A stretch of DNA of 64,000 nucleotides from Flavobacteriaceae bacterium CP2B (lineage in GTDB: Bacteria; Bacteroidota; Bacteroidia; Flavobacteriales; Flavobacteriaceae), in the NCBI GenBank assembly GCA_001683825.1, contig LXTR01000029.1, positions 62,001-126,000 of the forward strand, written 5' to 3'. Below the pieces are notes generated by a model. That model was not told the origin of the DNA. It made no database searches and saw nothing but the letters and a program-made list of their open reading frames with translations. Shown piece by piece: positions 45,024-54,022 of this stretch. The position numbers were made by a program, and so were the translations under genes. The first letter of the stretch is position 1, and every line of letters starts with the position of its first letter.

Positions 45024-45877
45024 AGTACATTCAGCATTTGTTCTTTTACTTTCTCTAACTCGTCCTTCATTTGCACCACCAATTGTTGCATGGGGGCATA
45101 ATTGGCCTTGGAGCCTATGGTATTGATTTCCCTCCCGATTTCCTGGCTGATGAAGCCCAGTTTTTTGCCATTGGAATCTTCCGAGGCCAGGGTATCCGAG
45201 AAATAGGCAAGGTGGTTGGCCAGCCGTACTTTCTCTTCGGTAATGTCGTATTTCTCCAAATAGTAGATCAATTCCTGTTCAAAGCGGTTCTGGTCTACCG
45301 CTTCCTTCAGGTCGGCCACTGCCTTTGCCAGGCGTTCGCGGATGCCCGCCAGCCGTTCCGGGTCTATGGCGACCACCTTGTCCAGCAATTTCCGGAGGGT
45401 GGCGATGCGTTCTTTGAAGTCTGCTTCCAACACCTTGCCCTCTTCGGTTCGGTAGGTGCCAATTTCCACCAGGGCATGGTCCAGGGCCTGCAGGATGGCT
45501 TGATATTCCTCTTCACCCACAGAATCCTTATCTGCCTTGAGTGCGTCGGGGAGCCTCAGCGCCATTTCCAGGAAGTGTATGTCCTCCCCCTTGGCCAGGG
45601 CCTTCAGTTGTTTCATATACTGCCGTACGACCCCTGCGTTGACCTCTGAGGAAGTTTCTTCGCCGGTAATCTCCACATAGAGGCTGAAGTCTATTTTGCC
45701 CCTCAGCAGCCTTTCGGAAATAATCCTGCGCAGTTCCAGTTCCTTTTCCCGGTAGGCAGTGGGCATACGGGCGTTGATATCGCAGTTCTTGCTGTTCAGG
45801 GATTTTAATTCCACGGTAATTTTTCTTGCGGGAAGCTGTATTTCATGCTTCCCAAAGCCGGTCATGGATTGGATCAT
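45020..45877 (-). CDS. yicC: YicC-family endoribonuclease-like protein
   Basis: The 285-residue protein starts with the hallmark IQSMTGFGKHEIQLPARKITVELKSLNSK and ends with the family C-terminal block EEKVRLANHLAYFSDTLASEDSNGKKLGFISQEIGREINTIGSKAN. YicC proteins are linked to RNA cleavage and stress survival. Placement directly before gmk, with a 4-bp overlap, is the common bacterial order. The start is the methionine of MIQSMTGFG. Confidence 0.93.
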   Translation of the reverse strand: MIQSMTGFGKHEIQLPARKITVELKSLNSKNCDINARMPTAYREKELELRRIISERLLRGKIDFSLYVEITGEETSSEVNAGVVRQYMKQLKALAKGEDIHFLEMALRLPDALKADKDSVGEEEYQAILQALDHALVEIGTYRTEEGKVLEADFKERIATLRKLLDKVVAIDPERLAGIRERLAKAVADLKEAVDQNRFEQELIYYLEKYDITEEKVRLANHLAYFSDTLASEDSNGKKLGFISQEIGREINTIGSKANYAPMQQLVVQMKDELEKVKEQMLNVL

Positions 45878-45923
45878 ACATTCGTTCTTACATTCTGTCT
45901 TTTTCCGCTTTTGGGTCGTCTTG

Positions 45924-46763
45924 CTATGGAAGCGGCAATTTCGGGGCCGGTTTTAGTTCCCTCACCCAGATATTCCTGTAACTCACGCGGCTGTTATCGC
46001 CGTGGTCCTGGAGCATAATCGGGCCTTTGCCATGGGGGTCGTTTTTAGGCCAGCCTATATATTCTGTGGTCCCTTTTATTTCGGCATCGTCCTGTACAAG
46101 TACCCCGTTGTGCAAAAGAGTGATGGTCCCCGATTGAATTTTCTGGCCCTGGTCGTTGAAGACAGGGGCGTGGTAAATGACATCGTAGGCGTTCCATTCG
46201 CCCGTGGGGACCGAGGCCTTTGCCAACGGTATATGTGTTTTGTAGATAGACCCTACCTGCCCGTTTACATAGGTGGGGTTGTCATTGTTGTCCAGTACCT
46301 GTACTTCGTAACGCCCGTCCAGGAATACCCCGCTGTTGGCACGGTGTTGGCCCTCCTGCTGTACTTCGGCGGGCGAACGCCACTCAATATGCAACTGGAT
46401 GTCGCCAAAGTTTTGTTTGGTCTGGATATTCCCGGTTTTATCCTTTACGGTCATGCTTCCGTCTTTGTTGAGGTGCCATACGACCTCAGTGCTGTCGTTG
46501 CTCATGACCCACTGGTCAAAATTGGTGCCGTCAAACAGTACGATTGCATCACTGGGGGCGCCATTCTGCGCATAGGGCTGTACCGTAGGGGGAACGGGCT
46601 CGTAGAACTCCGTTGCCTCGGGCTCCGTGGGGTTCTCCCCTGAATATTCCTCATGAATAATGGGCTCCGGTCCGGTATCTTTTGCTTCCATGGGGGCTAC
46701 CTCTACTTTTTCCTGGCAGGCGGTAAATGCCAATACCGAAAGCAACATGGTCAGGTATTTCAT
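45924..46763 (-). CDS. DUF1080 (3-keto-disaccharide hydrolase-type) lipoprotein
   Basis: The start is set at 46763, which gives a lipoprotein signal (KYLTMLLSVLAFTAC, Cys16); the longer frame upstream runs into the next gene. After an acidic, proline-rich linker the DUF1080 jelly-roll domain begins with AIVLFDGTNFDQWV and contains IEWRSPAEVQ, ANSGVFLDGRYEVQVLDN, GSIYKTHIP, EWNAYDVIYHAP and GPIMLQDHGDNSRVSYRNIWVRE. The family hydrolyses or otherwise processes 3-keto-glycosides and resembles concanavalin-type lectins. It is the last of three cluster genes on this strand, 26 bp after a second DUF1080 gene. Confidence 0.88.
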   Translation of the reverse strand: MKYLTMLLSVLAFTACQEKVEVAPMEAKDTGPEPIIHEEYSGENPTEPEATEFYEPVPPTVQPYAQNGAPSDAIVLFDGTNFDQWVMSNDSTEVVWHLNKDGSMTVKDKTGNIQTKQNFGDIQLHIEWRSPAEVQQEGQHRANSGVFLDGRYEVQVLDNNDNPTYVNGQVGSIYKTHIPLAKASVPTGEWNAYDVIYHAPVFNDQGQKIQSGTITLLHNGVLVQDDAEIKGTTEYIGWPKNDPHGKGPIMLQDHGDNSRVSYRNIWVRELKPAPKLPLP

Positions 46764-46789
46764 AATCTGGTTCCTTTTTTTAGTGTGGA

Positions 46790-47551
46790 TTAAAGTTGTT
46801 TGATTTTTATGTTGCGGAAAGCCACTTTGTCGCCATGGTCCTGCAAACCGATCTTTCCGTTGGTGAATTTCCCAAAGCCTTCCCAGCCCGCAAACTTGGA
46901 TTTGGAGACCATTACATCCCACATTTCATTGGCCACGGGGAAATCTACGATTTTCATCCCGTTCAATTCCACACTTCCCCTTTTTTGTTCCAGGTCTACG
47001 GTAATCACGCAAGTATTCCATTCGCCCACGGGCCTGGTCACGTCCTCCGAAGGGGCCACCATATCATAGAGGGCGCCTGCCTGGTGGGTGGTACCCGCCT
47101 TGGCGTCGGGATGGCGTTCATTGTCCAAAACCTGGATCTCAGGCCCTGTCTCATAGGGCTCGTGGTATTTGGGGTCTTCTTTGATCCCCCAGAAAATCCC
47201 GCTGTTGCCCCCTTCGGAGATCTGCCATTCCAGCGAAAGAACGAAGCTTGAAAAGTTCTGCTCGCTCACCAGGTTATAGGATTCTCCTTCCGGCCGGTTT
47301 TCGGGAGGGTACAGGACCATGGCCCCGTCTTCCAGTTTCCAGTGTTCGGGGATATCGTCCCTCAGGTAGCCCTTCCATCCATCAAAGGAAGTACCGTCAA
47401 AGAGTACGACCCAATCGCCCGCTTGTTCCATGTCTGTTGTTTCGGAGTCCATGCTTTGGGCCGATTCGGCCTCCTCGTTGTTTTTCTCAGGTTGTCCTTT
47501 ACAGCCAGCCACCGCAACGGCTATAAGCATGCATACTAGTAGTTGTCTCAT
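46790..47551 (-). CDS. DUF1080 (3-keto-disaccharide hydrolase-type) lipoprotein, second copy
   Basis: The 253-residue protein has a lipoprotein signal (RQLLVCMLIAVAVAGC, Cys17), an acidic linker, and a DUF1080 domain with WVVLFDGTSFDGWKGY, LEWQISEGGNSGIFWGI, GPEIQVLDNERHPDAKAG, EWNTCVITVDLEQKRGSVELNG and GKIGLQDHGDKVAFRNIKIKQL. It shares the fold but little identity with its neighbour, so the two probably differ in substrate. It lies 9 bp after a TIM-barrel isomerase-like gene. Confidence 0.88.
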   Translation of the reverse strand: MRQLLVCMLIAVAVAGCKGQPEKNNEEAESAQSMDSETTDMEQAGDWVVLFDGTSFDGWKGYLRDDIPEHWKLEDGAMVLYPPENRPEGESYNLVSEQNFSSFVLSLEWQISEGGNSGIFWGIKEDPKYHEPYETGPEIQVLDNERHPDAKAGTTHQAGALYDMVAPSEDVTRPVGEWNTCVITVDLEQKRGSVELNGMKIVDFPVANEMWDVMVSKSKFAGWEGFGKFTNGKIGLQDHGDKVAFRNIKIKQL

Positions 47552-47560
47552 GATCAGTTT

Positions 47561-48613
47561 TTAGGTACCTAATATTTTCTTTAGCATTTTGGTATCTATA
47601 TCGCCCCCGGCAAAGTCATCGAAGGTTTTTTCGGTGGCTTCGATAATATGGTCCTGAATGAACCTGGCCCCCTCCCGGGCACCCTGTTCCGGGCTTTTGA
47701 TACAGCATTCCCATTCCATTACGGCCCAAACATCACAGCCGTACTGGGTGAGTTTGGAAAAGATGGTTTTGAAATCTATTTGCCCGTCTCCCAGGGAGCG
47801 GTACCTTCCGGCCCGGTTACCCCAGTCGTTATACCCCCCGAATGCGCCTTTTTTACCGGTGGGGTTAAATTCGGAATCCTTCACGTGGAAAGACCTGATG
47901 AATTCGTGATAGTGGTCTATATAGGTGATATAATCCAGTTGTTGCAGTACAAAATGGCTGGGGTCGTACAGGATATTGACGCGTTTGTGGTTACCGGTGG
48001 CTTCGAGGAAGCGTTCAAAGGTATCCCCGTCATGCAGGTCTTCTCCCGGGTGGATCTCGTAGCACACATCAACCCCTTCCTTGTCAAAATGGTCCAGGAT
48101 GGGTTTCCATCGTTTGGCCAGTTCCTGGAACCCCATTTCCACCAATCCGGGTGGGCGCTGCGGCCATGGGTGCCATGTATGCCAAAGCAGGGCCCCTGAG
48201 AAGGTCGCATGGGCCTTGATTCCCAACCGGCGGCTGGCTGTGGCGGCTTTTTTAACGACCTCCACCGCCCATTCGGTACGGGCTTTGGGGTTGTTTTTCA
48301 CCCGGTCGGGCGCAAAATTGTCGAACATCAGGTCATAGGCCGGGTGTACGGCCACCAATTGCCCTTGCAGGTGGGTGGAAAGTTCGGTGATCTCCAGGCC
48401 GTAAGAATTGACCTTCCCCTTGAGTTCATCGCAGTAGGTCTGGCTTTCGGCGGCCTTGTCCAGGTCAATCAGAAAGTGTTCCCAGGTAGGGATCTGTATG
48501 CCCTTATAGCCCAGGTCAGCGGCCCATTTGCACATCCCGTCCAGGGAATTGAAAGGTGCTTTGCTGTCTACGAATTGTGCCAGGAACACGGCGGGTCCTT
48601 TAATTGTCTTCAT
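47561..48613 (-). CDS. Sugar phosphate isomerase/epimerase-like TIM-barrel protein (cytoplasmic)
   Basis: The 350-residue protein has no signal peptide. AP-endonuclease-2/xylose-isomerase-like features are present: GYKGIQIPTWEHFL, then metal-ligand stretches VCYEIHPGEDL (Glu), NILYDPSHFVLQQLD (Asp and His), RSFHVKDSEF (His) and VMEWECCIK (Glu). It probably isomerises or epimerises a keto-sugar made by the GMC oxidoreductases. It heads the three-gene group with the two DUF1080 genes and is divergent from the first GMC gene across a 149-bp promoter gap. Confidence 0.88.
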   Translation of the reverse strand: MKTIKGPAVFLAQFVDSKAPFNSLDGMCKWAADLGYKGIQIPTWEHFLIDLDKAAESQTYCDELKGKVNSYGLEITELSTHLQGQLVAVHPAYDLMFDNFAPDRVKNNPKARTEWAVEVVKKAATASRRLGIKAHATFSGALLWHTWHPWPQRPPGLVEMGFQELAKRWKPILDHFDKEGVDVCYEIHPGEDLHDGDTFERFLEATGNHKRVNILYDPSHFVLQQLDYITYIDHYHEFIRSFHVKDSEFNPTGKKGAFGGYNDWGNRAGRYRSLGDGQIDFKTIFSKLTQYGCDVWAVMEWECCIKSPEQGAREGARFIQDHIIEATEKTFDDFAGGDIDTKMLKKILGT

Positions 48614-48762
48614 GCGTATTTGCTATTGGATTAATCGAATTGGTATTTCGGCAAAAGTTAAGAATTATCCCCTATATTTAAGGAATCAATTTCCAAAGGT
48701 CGTTCATCCGAAGGGAAGTCATAAATATAGGAAATACCCTAGAATAAAAAGAAAAATACCCA

Positions 48763-50466
48763 ATGAATCAGGGAGAGCAGTACGACGCAATTGTCGTAGG
48801 AACCGGAATCACCGGAGGGTGGGCGGCGAAAGAGCTTTGCGAGAACGGGCTGAAAACCCTGGTCCTGGAACGGGGCCGCATGGTTAAACACATAGCGGAT
48901 TACCCTACGATGAACATGGACCTGTGGGACCTCCCCAACAGGAACGAACTCACCGCCGAAGACCGGCGACAATACTACAAACAGGTACGCGTTGGCTGGG
49001 CCCCCAAGCAGGATGTCAAACATTTCTTCGTCAATGACCTGGAACACCCTTATGTGGAGACCAAGCGGTTTGACTGGATCAGGGGGTACCACGTAGGTGG
49101 CCGCTCTATTACCTGGGGCCGCCAGAGTTACCGCTGGAGCGATCTTGATTTTGAGGCCAACCGCAAGGATGGGATCGCGGTAGACTGGCCGGTACGCTAT
49201 GCCGATATCGCCCCCTGGTATGACAAGGTGGAAACCTATATCGGGGTAAGCGGGGAAGCCCTGGGGTTGCCGCATTTACCCGACGGAAAGTTCCACCCGC
49301 CCATGGACCTAACCTGTCCTGAAGAGGCGTTAAAGGAATCGATGGCTACCGCTTTTGACGACGGGCGGCTGCTTACCATAGGGCGCACTGCCAACATCAC
49401 CGATACAAATGCAACGATAGAAGGGCGTAACCCCTGCCAGTTCCGAAACCGCTGCTGGAGGGGGTGTCCGTTCGGGGGCTATTTCAGCAGTAACTCTGCT
49501 ACCCTGCCTGCAGCAGAACGCACCGGGAACATGACCCTGAGGCCCCATTCCATCGTTTACGAACTGGCCTATGACGATACGAAAAAGCGGGTTACAGGCG
49601 TTAAGCTTATCGATAGCGAAACGCACGAAAAATTGGAATTTAAAGCCAACGTAATCTTCCTCTGTGCCTCGGCCATGGCCTCGGTAGGCATCCTGCTGCA
49701 GTCCAAATCAGCACGTTTTCCCAATGGCCTGGGGAACGATTACGACCAGCTGGGCCGCAATATCATGGACCACCATTACCAACTCGGGGCCTCGGCCAGG
49801 GTCGAGGGCTACCTGGACAAGTACTATAAAGGCCGCAGGCCCAACGGTTTCTACATCCCAAGGTTTGTCAACCTGGATGAAAACACCCGCAAAAAAGAGT
49901 ACCTCCGGGGATTTGGCTACCAGGGTGGTGCCAGCCGCGAGGACTGGACCCAGGCCGTAGCAGAAATGTCCTATGGAAAAGCCCTGAAAGAAAGCCTCCT
50001 AAAACCCGGGCAATGGGAAATAGGCGCTACCGGCTTTGGGGAAATGCTGCCCTACCACGACAACCGGGTGACCCTCAGCACCACCGAAAAAGATCCATGG
50101 GGCCTTCCCCAGCTGGATTTTGACGTGGAGTTCAAGGCAAATGAATACAAGATGCGGGAAGACATCATCAGGGAGATTACCACCATGTTCAAGGCGGCCG
50201 GATTCAAAGACATCACCCCTTATGAGAATGAAACGGGACCCGGCCTGGGCATCCACGAAATGGGTGGCGCCCGCATGGGGTATGACAACAGGACTTCTAT
50301 CCTTAACAAACACAACCAGGTACACGGCGTACCCAATGTATATGTCACAGACGGGGCCTTTATGACCTCAGCCAGCTGTGTCAATCCTTCACTGACCTAT
50401 ATGGCCTTTACTGCGAGGGCAGCGGACCACGCTGCACGGGAATTTAAAGCAGGCAGGCTAAGCTAA
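48763..50466 (+). CDS. GMC-family FAD-dependent oxidoreductase, glucoside 3-dehydrogenase-like large subunit (copy 1)
   Basis: The 567-residue flavoenzyme has the dinucleotide fold AIVVGTGITGG (Gly13, Gly15, Gly18), VLERGR after beta strand 2, and the GMC C-terminal blocks GIHEMGGARMG and VTDGAFMTSASCVNPSLTYMAFTARAADHA. Cys225, Cys231 and Cys235 (CQFRNRCWRGC) form a cluster like the iron-sulfur ligands of bacterial FAD glucose/glucoside dehydrogenases. It has no signal peptide of its own, so export would depend on a Tat-carrying small subunit. None is adjacent; the only one is at 56969. It probably oxidises C3 of a sugar. The protein is about 60% similar by eye to the copy at 55257. Confidence 0.9.
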   Translation: MNQGEQYDAIVVGTGITGGWAAKELCENGLKTLVLERGRMVKHIADYPTMNMDLWDLPNRNELTAEDRRQYYKQVRVGWAPKQDVKHFFVNDLEHPYVETKRFDWIRGYHVGGRSITWGRQSYRWSDLDFEANRKDGIAVDWPVRYADIAPWYDKVETYIGVSGEALGLPHLPDGKFHPPMDLTCPEEALKESMATAFDDGRLLTIGRTANITDTNATIEGRNPCQFRNRCWRGCPFGGYFSSNSATLPAAERTGNMTLRPHSIVYELAYDDTKKRVTGVKLIDSETHEKLEFKANVIFLCASAMASVGILLQSKSARFPNGLGNDYDQLGRNIMDHHYQLGASARVEGYLDKYYKGRRPNGFYIPRFVNLDENTRKKEYLRGFGYQGGASREDWTQAVAEMSYGKALKESLLKPGQWEIGATGFGEMLPYHDNRVTLSTTEKDPWGLPQLDFDVEFKANEYKMREDIIREITTMFKAAGFKDITPYENETGPGLGIHEMGGARMGYDNRTSILNKHNQVHGVPNVYVTDGAFMTSASCVNPSLTYMAFTARAADHAAREFKAGRLS

Positions 50467-50481
50467 AACCCGATTCGTTTT

Positions 50482-50940
50482 ATGAACAATGCATCAGCAA
50501 GAAATATGTGGGGCGATTATCTGGATACCCACCTGCAATACGCTTTTGTGCATGAACCTAAGGTGGCGCCACTGGGCACCACCGAAAAGGAGGCGGAAGA
50601 CCAGTTAAAACTGGTCCTTTCCGGCAAGAAACGCGCGCTCACGCATTCCCTGGTAGGATTGCAATCGCGTAACGAACCGCTGCCCAGGATAGGCGATTTC
50701 AGGGTGCTTACCGACTGGAACGGGAAAGCCCGGTGTATCATCAGGACCGTAGCGGTACGACTGGTCCCCTGGTTTGCCGTACGCTCGTCCTATGCCAGGA
50801 TGGACACCAATGAATCGCTGGAGGATTGGAAGGAAAGCTATTGGGAATATTTTACCCGTGAGCTGGAACCGCATGGCCGGGTACCCCGGGAGAGTATGAT
50901 CGTGGTCTGCGAAGTTTTTGAAAAAGTCTTTGAACGGTAA
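50482..50940 (+). CDS. ASCH-domain protein (YhfF-like)
   Basis: The 152-residue protein has the ASCH fold: PLGTTEKEAEDQLKLVLSGKKRALTHSLVGL, then PLPRIGDFRVLTDWNGKARCIIRTVAVRLVPW, DWKESYWEYFTREL and a C-terminal VVCEVFEKVF. ASCH proteins bind RNA or modified nucleosides; a few are N4-acetylcytidine amidohydrolases. It starts 15 bp after the first GMC gene, but a direct role in sugar oxidation is not evident. Confidence 0.85.
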   Translation: MNNASARNMWGDYLDTHLQYAFVHEPKVAPLGTTEKEAEDQLKLVLSGKKRALTHSLVGLQSRNEPLPRIGDFRVLTDWNGKARCIIRTVAVRLVPWFAVRSSYARMDTNESLEDWKESYWEYFTRELEPHGRVPRESMIVVCEVFEKVFER

Positions 50941-50946
50941 GGAATC

Positions 50947-50983
50947 AAAAAAAAGCCTGTCGGGTTTTGAAAACCCAACAGGC
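50947..50983 (-). terminator. Terminator of the Gfo/Idh/MocA gene on the minus strand
   Basis: Stem GCCTGT-GGGTTT with its complement and one internal mismatch. Eight A residues on the plus strand give the T run on the minus strand. Confidence 0.75.
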
Positions 50984-51006
50984 CCGAAGTCTCTTCAAAA
51001 AGCGGG

Positions 51007-52143
51007 TTAATCGAGGGACACCCAGACATTCCCCCCTTTGTGGGAAGCCACCGTGGCTTCGATGAAGTTCAAACCGCGAACGCCATCGGTCATGGTCGGG
51101 AACTCCCCGTCATTGTATTGCGCTCCCCGTATGGCCCTGGCCACTCCCAGGTAGATGTTGGCCATGGAATCAAAGATCCCTTCGGGGTGCCCCGGGGGCA
51201 ATTTGGTACCATCCAGGGACAAGGCGGAGTTATAGGCATGGCCGGGCTTATAGATCTGCACCGGCTCGGTATCGCTCAACTTATACAGGAAGTTTGGGTT
51301 CTCCTGCTCCCAGCGGAAACCGGCCTTCTCACCATAGATACTGATGGCCAGCCCGTTTTCCTCGCCGGTGGCCACCTGGCTCCCGCGGATGACCCCTTTG
51401 ATATGGTCGCCCATACGTATGAGTACGGTACCGTCTACGTCCATCTGGTTATCTGCATAGAGGTAGTTAAAATCGCAAAGCAGTGATTTTACCTGCAGCC
51501 CGGTGGTATATTCAATAAGGTTGAAGGCATGTACCCCTATATCGCCCATACAGGAACTGATACCGGCTTTCTTGGGGTCCAGCCGCCAAACCGAAGACCG
51601 CTTTTCCTTGTCATGGATAATGGGGTTGATCCACCCCTGGTAATAACGGGCGTCTACCTTGTGTATTTTACCCAGGGCACCTGCTTTGATCATCTCCCGC
51701 ATCTGGCGCACCATGGGATATCCGGTATAGGTATGGGTAACGGCGAATACGGTCCCGGCTTTTTTATGGGCCTCCTGTAAGATCCGGGCCTCTTCGTAGG
51801 TGGTGGTCATGGGTTTCTCGCAGATCACGTGGAAGCCGTTGTCCAGCAGTTTTTTGGCCATGGGAAAATGCAGGAAGTTTGGTGTGAGGATGGCGCACAC
51901 CTGGATCCGTTGATCTTTGGGGAGCTTCATCTCCTCTGCTACCAGCGTATCGAAATCCTTGTAGATCCGGTCGGTAGGCACGTCAATTTCCCTGGCAAAG
52001 TCCAGGTTGTGTTCGTAATCCGGATTAAACACCGCCCCTACGATTTGATAGTTGTCGTTAATGTGGGAGGCTACTCTGTGGAGCACCCCTATAAGAGAAT
52101 CTCCACCCCCGCCCAAAATTCCTAATCTGATTTTTTTTGGCAT
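51007..52143 (-). CDS. Gfo/Idh/MocA-family oxidoreductase
   Basis: The 378-residue protein has the N-terminal dinucleotide fold RLGILGGGGDSLIG (residues 5-18), the EKP motif in HVICEKPMTTTYEEA, and the catalytic GDIGVHAFNL segment. It probably oxidises or reduces a sugar or keto-sugar with NAD(P). It has no signal peptide, so it acts in the cytoplasm. Its place between the two GMC genes and beside an importer fits a step in keto-sugar metabolism; NAD-dependent release of a keto-group is one option. It is the last gene of a minus-strand group. Confidence 0.9.
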   Translation of the reverse strand: MPKKIRLGILGGGGDSLIGVLHRVASHINDNYQIVGAVFNPDYEHNLDFAREIDVPTDRIYKDFDTLVAEEMKLPKDQRIQVCAILTPNFLHFPMAKKLLDNGFHVICEKPMTTTYEEARILQEAHKKAGTVFAVTHTYTGYPMVRQMREMIKAGALGKIHKVDARYYQGWINPIIHDKEKRSSVWRLDPKKAGISSCMGDIGVHAFNLIEYTTGLQVKSLLCDFNYLYADNQMDVDGTVLIRMGDHIKGVIRGSQVATGEENGLAISIYGEKAGFRWEQENPNFLYKLSDTEPVQIYKPGHAYNSALSLDGTKLPPGHPEGIFDSMANIYLGVARAIRGAQYNDGEFPTMTDGVRGLNFIEATVASHKGGNVWVSLD

Positions 52144-52200
52144 TTTTCTGTTTCTTGTTGTTCTACTGATTTTACTTTTCGTTGTTACCTCTTGCCGTTG

Positions 52201-52269
52201 CGGCCGTCAGACCAGTCCAGGCACTTGCGGCTGCCCCCATAATTGGTCCGGCCGCGTATCTGATGGCCG
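52201..52269. repeat. Long stem-loop between the MFS and Gfo/Idh/MocA genes
   Basis: CGGCCGTCAGA (52201-52211) pairs with TCTGATGGCCG (52259-52269) with one mismatch, and the loop holds a further small hairpin. No T run follows on the minus strand, so this is not an ordinary terminator. Confidence 0.5.
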
Positions 52270-52309
52270 TTTCGCTATTGTTTGGGGGCTTAAAATATAT
52301 AAAATCCCG

Positions 52310-53539
52310 CTAGTTTTTATACGCTATTTCTTCATTTTTAAACAGGATCAGAAACAGCAGCATCACCCCCAGGGCGAATCCGGAAGGAAACAGCCAAATC
52401 GTCCCCCAGTCGTGTTTGCCGCCCTCCAGGGTGAGGTAATCGGTAATTTGTCCGGCGATCCAGAAACCAATCAGCATCCCAAAGCCATAGGTGGCCAGGG
52501 TGATAAGGCCCTGTGCGGCGCTTTTGTATTTGGGCCCCGCCTTGCTGTCGGTATAAATTTGCCCGGAGACAAAGAAAAAGTCGTAACAGATGCCGTGCAG
52601 TGCGATGCCGATAAGCAGCATAAACGCCAACTCCCCGGCATTGCCATAGGCAAATAGCAGGTAGCGCACCGTCCAGGCCAACATGCCCATAATGAGGGTG
52701 TTCTTAAACCCGAATTTCTTGAAGAAAAAGGGGAGTAATAACATGAAAAGCACCTCTGAGGCCTGCCCCAAGGTCATTTTACCTGTGGGGTTGCTCATCC
52801 CTATCTCGGCCAGGAACGGATTGGCATTCTGGTAATAGAATGCCAGGGGGATACAGATAAGGATGGAGGAGATAAAGAAAATCAGGAAATTCCGGTTTTT
52901 CAGGAGTTGCAGGGCGTCTAGCCCCAGCATGCTGGCCAGGCTGATCTTCTCGTCCCGGGCCACTTTGGGCGGGGTCTTGGGCAGCGTGAGGCTAAACAGC
53001 CCCAGGACCAGGGAGGCGATGGCAACCATCAGGAAGGTGTTCTTTAGCATGCCCTCGGCCCTTGCCTCTACAGCATCCCACAAAAACACATAGCTGATAA
53101 ACAGCCCGGCGACTATCCAGCCGATGGTGCCAAAAACGCGGACAAAGGCAAACTCTTTGGCCGGGTCTTTCATTTGCCTGAAGGAAATGGAATTTACCAG
53201 GGCCAGGGTAGGCATATACAGGATCATATAGGCCAGCACATAGGGGTAAAAGCCCGAAAAGTCGACGGCCAGGTACATCCTGTACATCAGGAAGGCCCCG
53301 AGCAGGTGTAAGATACCGAGGATCCGCTCCGCGTTAAAATAACGGTCGGCAATGATCCCAATGATCAGCGGGGCGATAATAGCGCCCCAGGACTGGGTGG
53401 AAAATGCCACGGCAATTTGCCCGCCACTGGCCTGCAGGTTATCACCCATATAGGTGCCAAGGGTCACAAACCAACCGCCCCAAATAAAAAATTCGAGGAA
53501 CATCATGAACGACAATTGTATTTTTATCCTGGGCGTCAT
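52310..53539 (-). CDS. MFS transporter of the nucleoside:H+ symporter (NupG-like) group
   Basis: The 409-residue protein has 12 likely membrane helices. It begins KIQLSFMMFLEFFIWGGWFVTLGTYM, with the IIADRYFNAERILG loop after helix 2, as in the Nuc_H_symport family. Such transporters often sit in sugar clusters of Bacteroidota and carry sugars or sugar derivatives rather than nucleosides; that reading is inferred here. It follows the DinB-like gene by 23 bp and precedes the Gfo/Idh/MocA gene. Confidence 0.85.
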   Translation of the reverse strand: MTPRIKIQLSFMMFLEFFIWGGWFVTLGTYMGDNLQASGGQIAVAFSTQSWGAIIAPLIIGIIADRYFNAERILGILHLLGAFLMYRMYLAVDFSGFYPYVLAYMILYMPTLALVNSISFRQMKDPAKEFAFVRVFGTIGWIVAGLFISYVFLWDAVEARAEGMLKNTFLMVAIASLVLGLFSLTLPKTPPKVARDEKISLASMLGLDALQLLKNRNFLIFFISSILICIPLAFYYQNANPFLAEIGMSNPTGKMTLGQASEVLFMLLLPFFFKKFGFKNTLIMGMLAWTVRYLLFAYGNAGELAFMLLIGIALHGICYDFFFVSGQIYTDSKAGPKYKSAAQGLITLATYGFGMLIGFWIAGQITDYLTLEGGKHDWGTIWLFPSGFALGVMLLFLILFKNEEIAYKN

Positions 53540-53562
53540 AAGGTCTTGGGGTGGGTAAACCC

Positions 53563-54006
53563 TTATCGTTTATAAAAAATGTAATCCAGTGAAAGGGGTT
53601 CCAGTTTGTGGTGTCTCATATCCATGGCGATCTGCCCCCGGTGGTGGGTGGAATGGTTGATGATATGGAACAGGATATCCCTGACCGTATTGGTAAACAG
53701 CCGGCCTTCGGAGTTTTCATAATCGATGCGCGCCTCAAAGTCATCGGTGTTGGTGATGATCTCAAAAGAAGTCCGCTGGTTTTCATAATGCATATCGCCC
53801 CATCCTTTTACCGGTTGCTCCTGCCAGGGGTTAACACTGGGCGTCTTTCCCTGAATGCGGCAATTCCAGATTTGATGGGCATTGAGGATATGGCTGAAAA
53901 GGCCCTGGCTTTTTTCGGGGATGTTTTTCAGGGAATTGCACTCCTCGATGAACTTCTTATTGCTATAGAAGTTATAATCAAAAAGTTCGTTGAAAAATAC
54001 TTTCAT
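53563..54006 (-). CDS. DinB-family protein
   Basis: The start at 54006 gives a 147-residue protein; the longer frame overlaps the preceding gene without family sequence. It is a four-helix DinB fold with the metal-binding histidines His44 (NAHQIW) and the His118/His122 pair (HSTHHRGQ). DinB proteins are thought to be thiol- or metal-dependent transferases or hydrolases. The gene sits 16 bp after the TIM-barrel gene and 23 bp before the transporter gene, so co-transcription is likely, but its part in the pathway is unclear. Confidence 0.85.
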   Translation of the reverse strand: MKVFFNELFDYNFYSNKKFIEECNSLKNIPEKSQGLFSHILNAHQIWNCRIQGKTPSVNPWQEQPVKGWGDMHYENQRTSFEIITNTDDFEARIDYENSEGRLFTNTVRDILFHIINHSTHHRGQIAMDMRHHKLEPLSLDYIFYKR

Positions 54007-54022
54007 AGGTCTGGTTGGTCCA

